A DNA stretch of 64,000 bases from Stachybotrys elegans (Eukaryota > Ascomycota > Sordariomycetes > Hypocreales > Stachybotryaceae), in contig JAGPNK010000001.1 of assembly GCA_020746835.1 (NCBI GenBank), positions 868,001 through 932,000 on the forward strand. Direction: 5' to 3'. The notes below the pieces were generated by a model. It searched no databases and was not told the DNA's origin. It saw nothing but the letters and a program-made list of their open reading frames with translations. Both the position numbers and the translations under genes were made by a program. Below, in pieces: positions 23,764 to 34,553 of the stretch; within the stretch, counting starts at the first letter, position 1, and every line of letters starts with the position of its first letter.

Positions 23764-24726
23764 ATGGACCATCAGCGTGAAGACCGGCACAAGGCATTTC
23801 TGCAGGCCTTCCTAGCCCGAGGGACAATGACATTTGAAGAGGCACAGCCAGTAATTGCTGCCATCATGACAGCGGCCAATGGCGGGGAGACCGAAGTCAG
23901 ATCCGACCAAGTATCCGAGTCAGACTTCTTCCGCTACATCGATAAGGCTTCTGAGATAGCATCTCTGTTCGACTACGAGATTCGGAATATTCTGCACCAA
24001 GTGTCCGGCAAGCGGATATACGCCTTTGTCAACACAGCTTCCGATCCACAAACGCAGCTGGCCACCACCTACAGCCCCGACGAACTGTCCTTTATCAAGC
24101 GCCTCCTGGATGCCATATTTGACAAGTACAACAGCCCAAGAATGGAAGTTCTCGCCGTCACCGAGATGCAAGCCTTCAAGCTGGCCAGGCCAGACCGTAG
24201 GCAGAGCGTGCAGGCCGACGAGGAGGACCAGTCACAAGCAACGGACAGGGGGCTGAAGCACAGCGAGGTGGAAAACGTGCTGGCAAACCTCATCGACGGC
24301 GGGTGGCTAGAGAAGAGCAGGGCGGGCTTCTACACCATCACGCCCCGAGCGCTGCTGGAGCTGAGACCCTGGCTGACGGAGACGTACAACGACCCCGATG
24401 CTGGGCCAAACGAGTGGCAGCGCATCAAGTTCTGCGAGGCCTGCAAGGATATCGTGACGATTGGGCTACGATGCTCCGAGAGGGACTGCGTGCTACGGCT
24501 GCACGACAACTGCCAAGACGCCTTCTGGCGAACCGTGAGGGGCGAGAACTGCCCCAAGTGCTCGAGACAATGGACAGGCCAGAACTATGTCGGGGAGAGG
24601 GCCATAACAAAGACCGAAGCCTACGAAAGGGCTCATAAACGGGGCGGCCCAAGAAAGAGCAACGTTGTGGATGAGATTCTACGCCAAGAAGCCTCGGATG
24701 ACGAAGGAGATGAGCAAGACGAATGA
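23764..24726 (+). CDS. nse1: Nse1, RING-like subunit of the SMC5/6 complex
   Basis: Single exon, 320 residues, starting at the first ATG of the frame. The N-terminal half fits the Nse1 winged-helix region (HKAFLQAFLARGTMTFEEAQ, then YAFVNTASDP). The C-terminal variant RING (C4HC3) has all ligands: C224, C227, C237, C242, H247, C250, C263 and C266, with the typical LHDNC and NCPKC contexts. Nse1 pairs with Nse3 and Nse4 in the kleisin-side subcomplex of SMC5/6, which acts in recombinational repair and replication-fork stability; its RING supports ubiquitin-ligase activity. The acidic tail ends in D/E repeats. Length is normal for the family. Confidence 0.95.
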   Translation: MDHQREDRHKAFLQAFLARGTMTFEEAQPVIAAIMTAANGGETEVRSDQVSESDFFRYIDKASEIASLFDYEIRNILHQVSGKRIYAFVNTASDPQTQLATTYSPDELSFIKRLLDAIFDKYNSPRMEVLAVTEMQAFKLARPDRRQSVQADEEDQSQATDRGLKHSEVENVLANLIDGGWLEKSRAGFYTITPRALLELRPWLTETYNDPDAGPNEWQRIKFCEACKDIVTIGLRCSERDCVLRLHDNCQDAFWRTVRGENCPKCSRQWTGQNYVGERAITKTEAYERAHKRGGPRKSNVVDEILRQEASDDEGDEQDE

Positions 24727-25117
24727 TGTGTATTGTACACGAAATAAATGCAGATACCCCAACGTGATGGAGACCACGTAAATGGAGCAACACACTATTT
24801 TGTTCAATGCATGAACAAGCAGCCGAATGAATTTCCTCGAATTCTCATGTGAGAGCGTGCCGAGTACCTGTAGTGGCGAGGTGATGGTGGCTCGTGACAT
24901 CATGTGGCGGTGCACACACGTAGCGTATGACGATCGATTTCAGGCAGCTTGTTCTGGCCCCCCCAAAAGCCATGCCGAGGAGCTAATACGCAGACAAAAG
25001 GTATATCAAGGCACAGGGGCTTCAACGTGGTACGCCACAGTACTCTCCCTTCTCTTGCATGTAACTAATTGTCTGCTGGGACGATAACCGGAATTTACGC
25101 CCACGCCCATCATCATC
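24727..25117. promoter_or_regulatory. Spacer between nse1 and the tail-anchored protein gene
   Basis: Tandem genes lie 391 bp apart. The stretch must hold the nse1 3' UTR and the promoter of the next gene. No distinct motif was recognised. Confidence 0.45.
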
Positions 25118-26337
25118 ATGCTGGAGTATTTCGCCATCAAGAAGCTTAAGCAGAGGCGGGCTGAGAAGCAGGCAAACGAGGAGGCCGAGAGCGCAAGCAG
25201 CGGCAGCAGCAGCAAGGAGCACAACAGACACACCCGGGATCAATATGACCTGACGCCTCCCGCGCACGAAAGTTCACATGGCCAGGGGGCAGCTCCCACC
25301 CGCAGAGCAGACCCAGTGCTGGACCCTAGCGAGGAAGCATTCCTAGAGAGGATCCTCGAGGCAGACGATGACGAGGAGCGCCCACCCCTGCCTCCCCGGA
25401 CCCCTTCCGTCTCCGAGCCCGACTGGCTATCCGAGAGTGACAGCACGCTGTCCGCCAAAGGCAAAGGCAAAGCCGTCGAGCGGCCCAAGGCGGACAAGAA
25501 GGCCGGCCGACTCTCCTTCCTCTTCAACCGGTACGGCGGCAGCAGCAACAACAACAAGAAGGCCGAAGAGGGCCTGCGCCCGGCCGCCGACGTGCCCGAG
25601 GGCGAAGGCGAGCGCGAGGCCCGCGACCTGGGCCGCGTGCTCGACCGGCTCAGCCTGTCGGCGCAGAACAACAAGGTCGTCGCCGCGTCGGGCGACACCT
25701 CGGAGGCGCTGCAGCGCTTCACGCAGGTCTTCAAGGACCTCGTCAACGGCGTGCCCACGGCCTACGACGACCTCGTCGGCCTGTTCCAGGACCGCGACAC
25801 CGCCATGGCAAAGGGCTTCGACAAGCTGCCCAAGTCGCTCCAGAAGCTCGTCACACAGCTGCCCGAGAAGCTGACGGCCAGCCTCGGGCCCGAGATCATG
25901 GCCGCCGCCGCAAAGAGCCAGGGCATCGACGCCGCCGGCGCCGGCGTCAAGGGCACCCTCGAGAAGATGATCCTGCCCCAGAACATCATCGAGCTCGTCA
26001 CAAAGCCTGGCGCCCTCGTCGCCATGCTGAGAGCCATCGTCGAGACGCTCAAGGCTCGCTGGCCTGCGTTTATCGGCATGAACGTCATCTGGAGCGTGGC
26101 TCTTACACGTGAGTAACCATCGAGACGGGCCCCAATCCGAGTGTACCCCATTAGTAGCTAACGCGGAACCCCCTAGTACTCATGCTCATGCTTTGGTATT
26201 GTTACAAGCGAGGCCGCGAGGTGCGCCTCGAGCGGGAGAAGACTGAATCGGCTATTGATGGCAGTGATCGCATCGAGGAGCTTCCTGACGACCCTCTCCT
26301 CCCAGCACCCAACCCAGATACTTCGCGATCCACCTAA
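25118..26337 (+). CDS. Putative tail-anchored or single-pass membrane protein, unknown function
   Basis: Two exons, 25118-26108 and 26177-26337 (68-nt intron, donor GTGAGT, acceptor CCTAG), 383 residues. The N-terminal 190 residues are charged, Ser-rich and probably disordered. Residues about 200-320 form an Ala/Leu-rich helical region (FTQVFKDLVNGVPTAYDDL; LPKSLQKLVTQLPEKL) that looks like a compact domain. The splice joins WPAFIGMNVIWSVALT to LLMLMLWYCYKRGREVR, making one hydrophobic segment followed by a basic patch and an acidic tail, so the protein is probably held in a membrane with most of its length on one side. I do not recognise the family. Codon use is strongly G/C at third positions, which explains long shadow frames here. 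Confidence 0.8.
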
Positions 26338-26542
26338 TCCCCACCAATTACGTTTGATATCGGTTATTTTTGTTGAGCCCACGAATAATGTCGGATTTAT
26401 TGGAGCCTTCTAATACCATTTTACGAGTCCGTATGAATACATGAATTGCTAGACGGAAACGACCAAGCCCGATAGAAATGTACAAGTGAAAGCAAATGGG
26501 TATCTCTGTCATATCAAAACTTGAAGTCGTTCCGCGAACCCT

Positions 26543-28256
26543 CTAATCGTCCTGTACCAGTTCCTTAATCTCCTCTCTGCCAGGCGCCATGGCTACCTCG
26601 TTGCTCTTCCGATGTACATTGTCCAGGCCCGTCGAGCCGCCGCCGTCCTGCATCCAAAAGTCGACTTCGTCAATGATGTCGTAGACGATGTCCTCGGCAA
26701 TCTGTTCTCGCCAACGCTCCGAAATAGGGCGGAGCTTGTTCTGAGAGGGCTGGTCCTGAGGAGACTGGTCGGCCTGTCCCGCCAATTCCGGCGGAGGATA
26801 CCAAAAGTCGGGGCCAAAGTTGACTTCTGCCGCGCCGCCACGGAAAACACCCACAGCTGGGTAGTATCCCAGCATGCCGTCGTCGAGGCCCTCCCGGGCA
26901 CCAACCTGAGGCATCGGTTTCGATGCGGGTGGGAGGAAACCCAAGAGGTTCTCGAATGGAGTGCCCATCAGCACGCCATTCTTATATACGCGAATGCAAG
27001 AGTTCGGGAGCGTGCGTAGGGCTGGAGCGGGGTGATTCGGGTTAGGTGCTTCGGAAGAGCCGCTGGATGCCGCTGGGGATGGGTTCATCAGGTCCTCCAG
27101 CTCCTTGGTAGAGTGATACTCTATCTTTTCAAAGTAGGTATGCGCCTTGAAGCGGATTGGGACACGGTCTCGCACGATATTAGCGGCCTCAGCCGTGAGG
27201 GTCGGCTCAGCATCGGCAAAGTCGACGGCCGGGTTGTACTGGCCAGTCATGATTTTCCTATGCAAGTGCTCTGAGGGAAGCTGAATCTCCAAGCCGATTA
27301 CATCGCCCTCGCAAATGCCATCGCCGGGTGGGAAGAAGTCCTTTGGGCGGGACATGAAGACCTTCTCGCCACAAACATCGCGTATGCCATAGCTGTAGGC
27401 GTCAAAGCCAACGGGAGCATCAAGAGAAGCTTCTCGGCGAGCCCAGCCTATCCTCACGTGCTTCCCACCTTCGGGCTTGGCCTCGCCGTCCTTGGCGGGA
27501 CGGATTCCCTGTGTGATCTTGCATTCCCAGAACCACCTGCCCTCGCGGACGGCTACATTGGCGCGCGCCATGCGGAAGCCTTTATTGGTCGTGACTTGGC
27601 GAGCCGACTTGTCAAAGAAGACGTGGGTCGCGGCGTCCTCGAAGCTCATGTGAGGCCCAAAGGGCTCGGGCTCGGTCTGGCGGTAGTATATGCTGGATGG
27701 GAACAGAGGATCGGCGATACAGTGGTTGTAGCGGAAGTTCTTCTTGTTGAATACACTTGAGCTGGTGTTAGCGCTGGAAATAGCGACGGGGGAACTGTAG
27801 GCTCTGGTCATCTACTTACTGGTCTGACGTTTCGAAGAACTGCGTAGAGCCGCCATCTGCTGCGGGAGCTTCATGATGCAATGTCAACACGGGGCCGCGG
27901 GGGAGATCGAAGTCAGACTGCTTCGGGGGAGCCAATTTGTAGCGCAGCGGGCTGGACTCGCTCTGCCGGGGCTCCTTCGCCGCCGATTTGGGGTCGGGGG
28001 TGGCGCGGGCACTGTCGACACCACGAGCCTCGCGCTTCTTAAGAGTCTCCTTCTTGGTACGCGAAGGCTTCGATCGCGTCGGCTGGGCGCCGTCCTCGGG
28101 GGGCTGAGAGTCGGAGGCTCTGGCGACCTCGGGATTCAGAGGCGACGGGACGGCGGGGCTGTGATGGCCTTCATCGAGGGCGCGTTTCTGGGGAATTGAA
28201 GAGAGAGGCGCCGCAGGGACGGGCTCCTGTTTGGGGGACTCAACCTCAGGAGTCAT
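26543..28256 (-). CDS. bre2: Bre2/Ash2-type SPRY subunit of the COMPASS H3K4 methyltransferase
   Basis: Two exons, 28256-27820 and 27755-26543, with a 64-nt intron (donor GTAAGT, branch GCTAAC); 549 residues. The first 140 residues are disordered and basic. The SPRY domain begins at about 150 (FNKKNFRYNHCIADPLFPSS), with typical Ash2/Bre2 strands: FFDKSARQVTTNKGFRMARA, REGRWFWECKI, HVRIGWARREASLDAPVG and FDAYSYGIRD. A family-typical insertion precedes the last strands (IRVYKNGVLMGTPFENLLGF; YYPAVGVFRGG). Ash2/Bre2 supports Set1-dependent H3K4 methylation in the nucleus through contacts with the other core subunits. The acceptor is ambiguous: two AG sites 6 nt apart both keep the frame. The ATG at 28256 is the first in frame. 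The gene is divergent from sreA. Confidence 0.92.
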
Positions 28257-29636
28257 GGCGCGATGGCTGTGCCTAGGAAGATGAAGGGCGGAGAGAAGGC
28301 GGAGGAGGGGTGTGGAGGGGGAAAACAGCGTGCTGGCTGAGATGAAGCCAAACAGGGTCAAGGTACAGATTGAGCTTGCCAACTGATTGGTGGTGATGTG
28401 TGACGGGAGCTCACTGGGCAATTTGCTCCGGAGCAACTACGTCGTTCCTTCCACATACGTAGAAAATTGGAAAGATCTCAGACTAACCCAAAGAGCATTA
28501 GATCCATCGCTATTTACGCTAAGGCGAGCCCTGCGTGGAGCTGAAAAGCGTCCAGCCAATAGGCAATTGGGAGATGTCATCTGGCAGCGATAGGAGGATT
28601 CCTACTGGACAGAGGAATCAGCATCAATGAGGTGTGGATCCTGCCTAGCTCTGGATTCAAGGGTGGGAAGCCTCGATGCTTCACCTTAATCCGTACTCCG
28701 AAGTCACGCTCACTCTCCAGTTGCAGCCCCCCTTTGGCACATCTCAGGGAGAACAACAGCGCTGGATTACCACATTCTGCATACAGGCCGCCCAGCCAAG
28801 GAGAACCAGGAATCGAGCCCACCCCCCAACCGACTAAAACAACCCAAAAAGAGCCTCGCTGCAACCCTCCTTGCCTCCGTCCCACCAACACGTTCAACCA
28901 CCCACGTCTGCCTGGAGACAAACTGACAGACGGCACGACTAGCCAGCGTTCCGCCTTGGATCCCCGACCCAAGGTATCCGAGTACATACTACCTTGACAA
29001 TACCTGGCCGGGCGGAAACGTAATACTTGATGTTTGGTGGTGGACTGGGTCATCCGGATAGCCGTTGTTTTTCGCCTTGCATCGGACCCGACGATTAGGG
29101 AGCCCCGCGGTCTTCACACCGTGCCCTCACCGTCCTTCCGTCCACCTCACCTCAACCTCTCTTTTTTTCTCTCTTTTTTTTTCCTTTTTTCTTTCTTCTT
29201 TCCCATTTTCCCTTTTCCCTCCTCGGTCTTTTATCCGTCGCCAACGCCTCGACCTGCTGTCCGACTACATTTAACTTTCTATTCACGGGCGCCTGGCACC
29301 GAATTCGCCTCCCAGGCCGCCTTTGCCCGTGGGAGTCGTCAGCCGTCCTTCGTCCGCCCATCTTCGATCGGGACAACGCCACCTCGTTCCACAGCGATTA
29401 CCCCATCACCTCTTTCACGAACCTTCTGATCACTCCGACTACTATTTATTGACCGACCAATCTGCAATTGTAATCTCGCGCGCTGCCGATATCTCCGTCC
29501 GATGTATGGGCCTGCCTCCTTATGACTACTGGCCGACCCGCTGCCCACTTCACCACTTTCTCCCCCCTCACCACATCGCCTCTATCAGAGACCATTGGAC
29601 CAGCCTCAACCTGTTGGACGAATATATGATTCGGAT
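28257..29636. promoter_or_regulatory. Divergent promoter shared by bre2 and sreA
   Basis: The two start codons lie 1.38 kb apart and face away from each other. A pyrimidine tract at about 29,155-29,225 (T/C-rich on the sreA strand) resembles fungal core promoters. The sreA leader after it contains short upstream ORFs, listed separately. No other gene is seen. Confidence 0.6.
29502..29525 (+). other. Short upstream ORF in the sreA leader (7 codons)
   Basis: ATG at 29502 with TGA at 29523-29525. It lies in a different frame from the longer upstream ORF that starts 4 nt later. It is translated only if transcription starts upstream, which is unknown. Confidence 0.45.
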
Positions 29637-29640
29637 ATGA
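29506..29640 (+). other. Upstream ORF overlapping the sreA start codon (ATGA)
   Basis: ATG at 29506 opens 44 codons that end in TGA at 29638-29640. The stop overlaps the sreA ATG (29637-29639) as ATGA. Such an arrangement is known to allow termination-reinitiation in some eukaryotic mRNAs. It is Pro/His-rich and has no recognised domain. Whether the mRNA includes it depends on the transcription start, which I cannot see. Confidence 0.5.
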
Positions 29641-31456
29641 GCGGAAGACCATTGACGTCAGCCCAGCCCGGGCAGCAACAAGACAGTAACCCCCCCGTGC
29701 GGACGGCACTTCCTTCGCGGCGCATGTCGCCCAAGGACCGCGGCGCCTCACCTCTATCCCTCTCCGGCGACGAACACGCCAACCAAAGACGAACGGGCCA
29801 TGGGGACCTGGTCGAGACGGGAAACACCGATGGGGGAAACGCAACCATCTTCCCCAAGGCTTCTAGTCCTGGCTCGTCCGTGGGGGACTCGGATAAGGGC
29901 GCATCGCTTCCCGCGCCGATACAGAGCAATGGCGGACAAGTATGCAGGTGAGTAGGCCAATCCTATGCCCAAGCCAATGTTCATCACCCTCTTACCACAT
30001 CGTAGCAACTGTGGCACCACGCGCACACCTCTGTGGAGACGGTCCCCACAGGGCGCAACGATATGCAACGCCTGCGGTCTCTACCAAAAGGCACGGAACG
30101 CAGCTCGGCCTACCAGCCTGAAGAAGCCGCCAAATATGGTCCAGACGGGACCTCAGCGACCCATGGCGCCCAAGGCCGCGTCTACATCGTCTCCTCAGCC
30201 TTCATCGAATGCGGGAGCCACGTACGTGGCTGCTGACCAGACTCCCACTGGTACCTGTCCTGGAGGCGGCCGATGCAATGGCACTGGTGGTGCTGAGGGC
30301 TGCAGCGGATGCCCAGCCTACAACAACCGGCTGTCCAAGAGCGCACACCTCAATATGCAGAAGGAGACGGGAGGCTGTCAGGGCCATGCCGAGTATCGAG
30401 GGAATGCGCCGGCTCCGATTGACGTCAATGCACTCCAGAAAAAGGCAGTGCAACCGGAGCCGACCCCAGAGCCGAGCCAAGATACCACGGTTGTCATTGC
30501 ATGCCAGAACTGTGGCACTACTCTCACACCACTCTGGAGACGAGACGAGGCTGGACATACCATCTGCAATGCATGCGGTAAGATATTTCTGCTAACCAAA
30601 ACCGATTACATGGGTTTTGCTGATGATGTTACCAGGCCTTTACTACAAACTTCATGGTCTGCATCGACCTGTAACTATGAAGAAGACGACAATTAAGCGT
30701 CGCAAACGAGTGATTCCCACGCAAGATGAGGAAATGGAAGATGCTGCCGAATCCGTCGAGGGAAGAGGAGCGGAAAAGACGCCAGAAAGGGGCTCGATGA
30801 ACGAGGATGGATCCGTGAATCTGGGATTGCGCCGGCGGCCCAACAACCATCCCCTAACAATTGAACCGGAGCCTGGTGTGCTCATGAGCAAACGAACGCC
30901 TCCGCTGCCGTCCATGCCTGACCTAGCCGCGTACCACCAGCCGCGTAGTGCATCGGGGTCTAATATGGAGGACAATCGGCTGGCCCCGTTGAATTCTATC
31001 AACGGCAACTCCGACAGACAACCTTCGCTGTCGCCGGCATCCTTCCTGTCGAGACGCAAGCGATCGATCTCTGCGACCGACACTGAGATGGGCAGTGTGA
31101 GCGAGAGTGGATATGAAAACGCGAAGCGAGTGTCGTCGATCAAGTCGATTCTGAATCCTACGATACCTGGCCCACACGATCGTTCCCCCGCGGCCGACGA
31201 CTCGCGCGAGCTCACACTGCCACCGCTCCGGTCGCCAGGGCACGGGATGGGTGGTCCCACGCGCAGCCCCAGCATTCTTGCCAGTAGGGATGCTACCCCA
31301 AGCCACATGGCGGGCGTAGGCGGGACGTCGTCTCAGGAGGCCATGGACGAGGCTGAGCGACTCAGGGCAGAACGCCGGGCCATCCTGATCCGGGAAGCCG
31401 GGCTGATGCGGGAGATGCTGGTGGCCAAGGAGCGGGAGCTCATGGAGCTTGGTTGA
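29637..31456 (+). CDS. sreA: SreA-type GATA factor, iron-responsive repressor of siderophore genes
   Basis: Three exons, 29637-29947, 30006-30577 and 30636-31456, with two 58-nt introns; 567 residues. There are two GATA fingers of the C-x2-C-x17-C-x2-C class at C103-C127 and C270-C294, each split by or bordering an intron. Between them lies the iron-sensing Cys-rich motif of SRE/Urbs1/SreA/Fep1 proteins (C188, C194, C203, C206, in [12 protein letters not shown] and GCSGC). The second finger continues with the basic arm [17 protein letters not shown]. The C-terminus (about 530-567) is a charged coiled coil typical of this family. By family knowledge it represses siderophore synthesis and reductive iron uptake when iron is sufficient, binding ATCWGATAA-type sites. 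The ATG at 29637 is the first ATG in the open frame. Confidence 0.95.
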
Positions 31457-33413
31457 GAAAGAGCAATGGCATGGGGCACGCGAACGACGGAAGGGGTGTT
31501 TTATTTACGCAAGGGACGAGTCAACGAATATCCTCATGATGAGACTACGCTAACAGGCAAAGGAGTTCTCGGCTCACGGGAAAGGACGGAAGGCCACAAG
31601 ATGAGCTGACAATGTGGACCTGGCTTGTGCATTGCTTGTTTTCTTCTTTTTTCCCCTCTTCTTTTGCGGAATGGAGTCTGGGGCGTACGGGAACAGCAAC
31701 GAGTTTGTGTATGTATGTGAAACAGAGCTGCCACGAGGCCAAAGTGGATATCTCTGCAACATCTATAACAGACAAGACTCAGGAGATAGATAAAATGGAA
31801 CCGGTAGGATTCTCTCCGCCCAACAAGTGCAGCACCCTGGTATGATGAGAGCACATTGGGGCAATTGTAAACGGTGTAAAGGACCCGAGTATCCAACCGG
31901 TGTCCTGGACAGAGGTTCCTCCTACGGCACTGCAAAGAGCAGCAAAACTGCCAAACTTGGGTAGACGGCATATGCGTATACGTCGTACAAGACATACAAG
32001 TACTAAGTAGGTGGTTGACGACACCTCATCGCCACAGACAAGACCATGGTAGCGACAGCCGACTGGCTATGCTGTTTTGGGAGATAGTCGTGATCCAACA
32101 ATGGTCGGACAGATTCTGTCATGCACGGAAACCGCCGTCTCGTGTTTGAGACCCTTGAACGCCCGCAATCCTTCCAGGCAAGCCCAGCGGGCGTAGGCAG
32201 CGCCCTGGGCATCTTTCGAGAAGCGGTCACCTTAACAAAAAAGACGATTGGAAGGAGGAGAGAAAAACCAAAACAAAACCAAATAAGGCGTCCAATCGAC
32301 GCGGCCCGATGCCGCGCAACGTGGGCGGCAACGTCGTAAACATGTAAGCACAGCGCCGTCATCTGACAGCGCGAAAAAGGACAGCGCACAGGAAAAATTA
32401 AAATGGGCTCACCTAAGCCCACGCCATGTGGGAAGCAGGGCACTCTGCCTGCCTGCTAGCCGAAAGAGCAGAGCACAGCCGAAGGGGGTGGCGGCCGTCG
32501 CGTGTTGCTTTTCTTGGCTCTGATCTGGTAAGGCTGATGGCCTTGAAACCTCCAGGTTGCAATTCTTCCTAATCCGGCAATTTGGTTCCCTCCCGGACCA
32601 GCTTTTTGGGCGCCTTCCCTCCATGTCCCCCCACCCATCGGGCAGGGAAAGAAAGCAAAAGGGAAGAAGGAAGGAGAGGGAAAAATAAAAATAAAATAAA
32701 AATAATAGTAAAATAAAACAAAAGTGCGGCGGGAATGTGCGAGCTCGGTGATGTCAATTTTATGATGACCTTTTTCTTCCCTTTTTCATTGTTGCGTGGT
32801 GCCAGTCGTAAGATGAGAGGGTAAGGATCGTGTATTCTCGCCCACGAATGGAGCTTCAAAATGCAGAGGTGGCGACGGGACTAAGTGGTCCCTTGGTGGA
32901 GGGTCGACTCTCCCGCAATTGTTTGAAGCATCTTGGAGCCTTTTTTGGCATAGAGTCGACCCCTTGAACCCCTGGCAAGCTGGATCAACGGGCGACTCCT
33001 TCGCTCCTCTCTGCCCATTCCTCTACGCGCAAATGGGTCCGTGATCTCCAGCTAGTGGTATAGCGAGATGGCTCGAGAGCTGGAAGGGATCTGGATATCT
33101 CGGCGAGCTCTCCCTCGTTGCCCCCGCCGTCTCAATTGCTTTCCTGGGTAATCCTTACACACGCTGCTCTTATTGACACTGCACTTCCTGCTATCCTCCC
33201 GGACCCCGTTCTCCTCTTCCTCCTCTTCTTTTTCCTTGATTCTTGTCCTTCTTCTTTTGAGCAGTGGTGCCGCTTCTCCATCTTACATACATCTCGCCGC
33301 CTTCCGTCGAGGCCCCCAACTGCTAACCGGGGTGCTTGGTCCGCCATTCTCACCGCAGACATTCAATTGATCTGCAGCCGCCTCGCTCAAGTGCGCCGTT
33401 GCCCTCTGCCAAG
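31457..33413. other. Intergenic region, sreA 3' side to membrane-protein promoter
   Basis: About 2 kb without a convincing coding exon. An A/T-rich stretch with AAAATAAAA-like words lies near 32,680-32,725. From 33,190 to 33,260 the + strand is CT-rich and runs into the leader of the next gene. No RNA gene was recognised. Confidence 0.5.
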
Positions 33414-34553
33414 ATGGAGTCTTTGGTACGCATGACCCCATGTGATGCACGTCTGCTTACTCTGCCTCTGGGGCACGACTCAATCATCATCATTGTCGTG
33501 GTCATTCATCCTATTGCCTGTGCTGACTTACATGTGCGACCCAGAACTACCATGATGCGCCCGAGGTCAACAACAACGCCTCGCTGCCCGAGGTATATAA
33601 CCCTCCGGACCACCACCAGCAGAACCAACATATCTGGTCTATCCAGCAGCAGCAACACCCGCAGCACCTAACCAGCCCTACCGCTACAACCGCAACACAC
33701 TCTCTCCATGCATTGCCAACCGATCTCAAGGCCGAGCCTCAGCACGCCGGATACGCCGTGGATTCCGCCGCGCCTTCAACCCTGCACCAGTACGGACTAT
33801 CGGAAGCACGCAACACCGACGCCTCTCTACCAGAGAGGAGGAAGGGCGCGAACCTTGTCTGTGGGTGCACGGCCGTGGTGTTGGTCCTTTCCATAGTCGT
33901 CGCCATTCTCGCCGCTGCCGTCATTGGCCTGGCCGCCGGCACGGGCATCGCTGTGCGGAACTACAACGATGCCACCTCACAAGTCGAGTCCCTCAGCGCT
34001 TCCGTCTCGTCTCTCGAGGCTGCCGCGACCCGGACAACCAGCAGCACAACCAGCAGCGCCGCTCCTACCGCCACATCCTTCTCTGACATCACCAATGGGT
34101 GCTCGGACCGGGACGAGACGACAACGGGCGAAAATTATACGCCGCTGTGTAAGTCACTTACCTTTGATGCGATCCTGCTGTCTAGATCATGCACACCAGA
34201 CCATGTGGCTGACGAGGCATGTCCCTCCTGCGACAGTCTTTGACAGGCCGACCTTTACCATGTTTTGCAACGCCGATGCACCCAACCCTCAACTATACTC
34301 GCTCTTCACCGCCGATTTCAACGGATGCATGGATGCGTGCGCCGCTTGGAATTCGTACAATGCTTCGAGAACAGAATGCCGAGGTGTATCCTTCATCCCG
34401 CTCTGGTCGAATGTGACAATCGCCGCCCAGGGCCAGGCGCCGGGCGACTGCTACCTGAAGCCAGGCCCCCAAAGCCGATCCAATCTCGGAACGCCCAACA
34501 TTGGTACCGAGTGTCACGCTGCCATCCTGGAGAGCAGCCGTGATGACGAGTAG
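33414..34553 (+). CDS. Single-pass membrane protein with a Cys-rich, PAN-like outer domain
   Basis: Three exons, 33414-33425 (only 12 nt, encoding MESL), 33545-34148 and 34237-34553; 310 residues. Introns of 119 and 88 nt have consensus ends. The N-terminal ~105 residues are Gln/His-rich and likely cytosolic. One strong membrane segment follows (about 107-136, CTAVVLVLSIVVAILAAAVI), then a Ser/Thr-rich linker. The C-terminal domain (about 180-300) has conserved-looking cysteines in CSDRDETTTGENYTPLF, MFCNADAP, FNGCMDACAAWN, CRGVSF and GDCYLKPGP, a pattern resembling PAN/apple-type folds seen in fungal surface proteins. Type II orientation and a role at the cell surface are inferred. The tiny first exon is supported by frame and splice sites, but not by homology. 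Confidence 0.8.

Noticed and set aside
25368..25874. 168-codon frame in a second phase of the tail-anchored protein gene
   Set aside because: Arg/Ser/Pro-rich product of high third-position G/C; typical shadow frame.
28780..28830. Sequence resembling a tRNA T-arm on the minus strand (CTCGATTC)
   Set aside because: The arm does not pair properly and no matching acceptor stem, D-arm or anticodon arm lies at the right distance.
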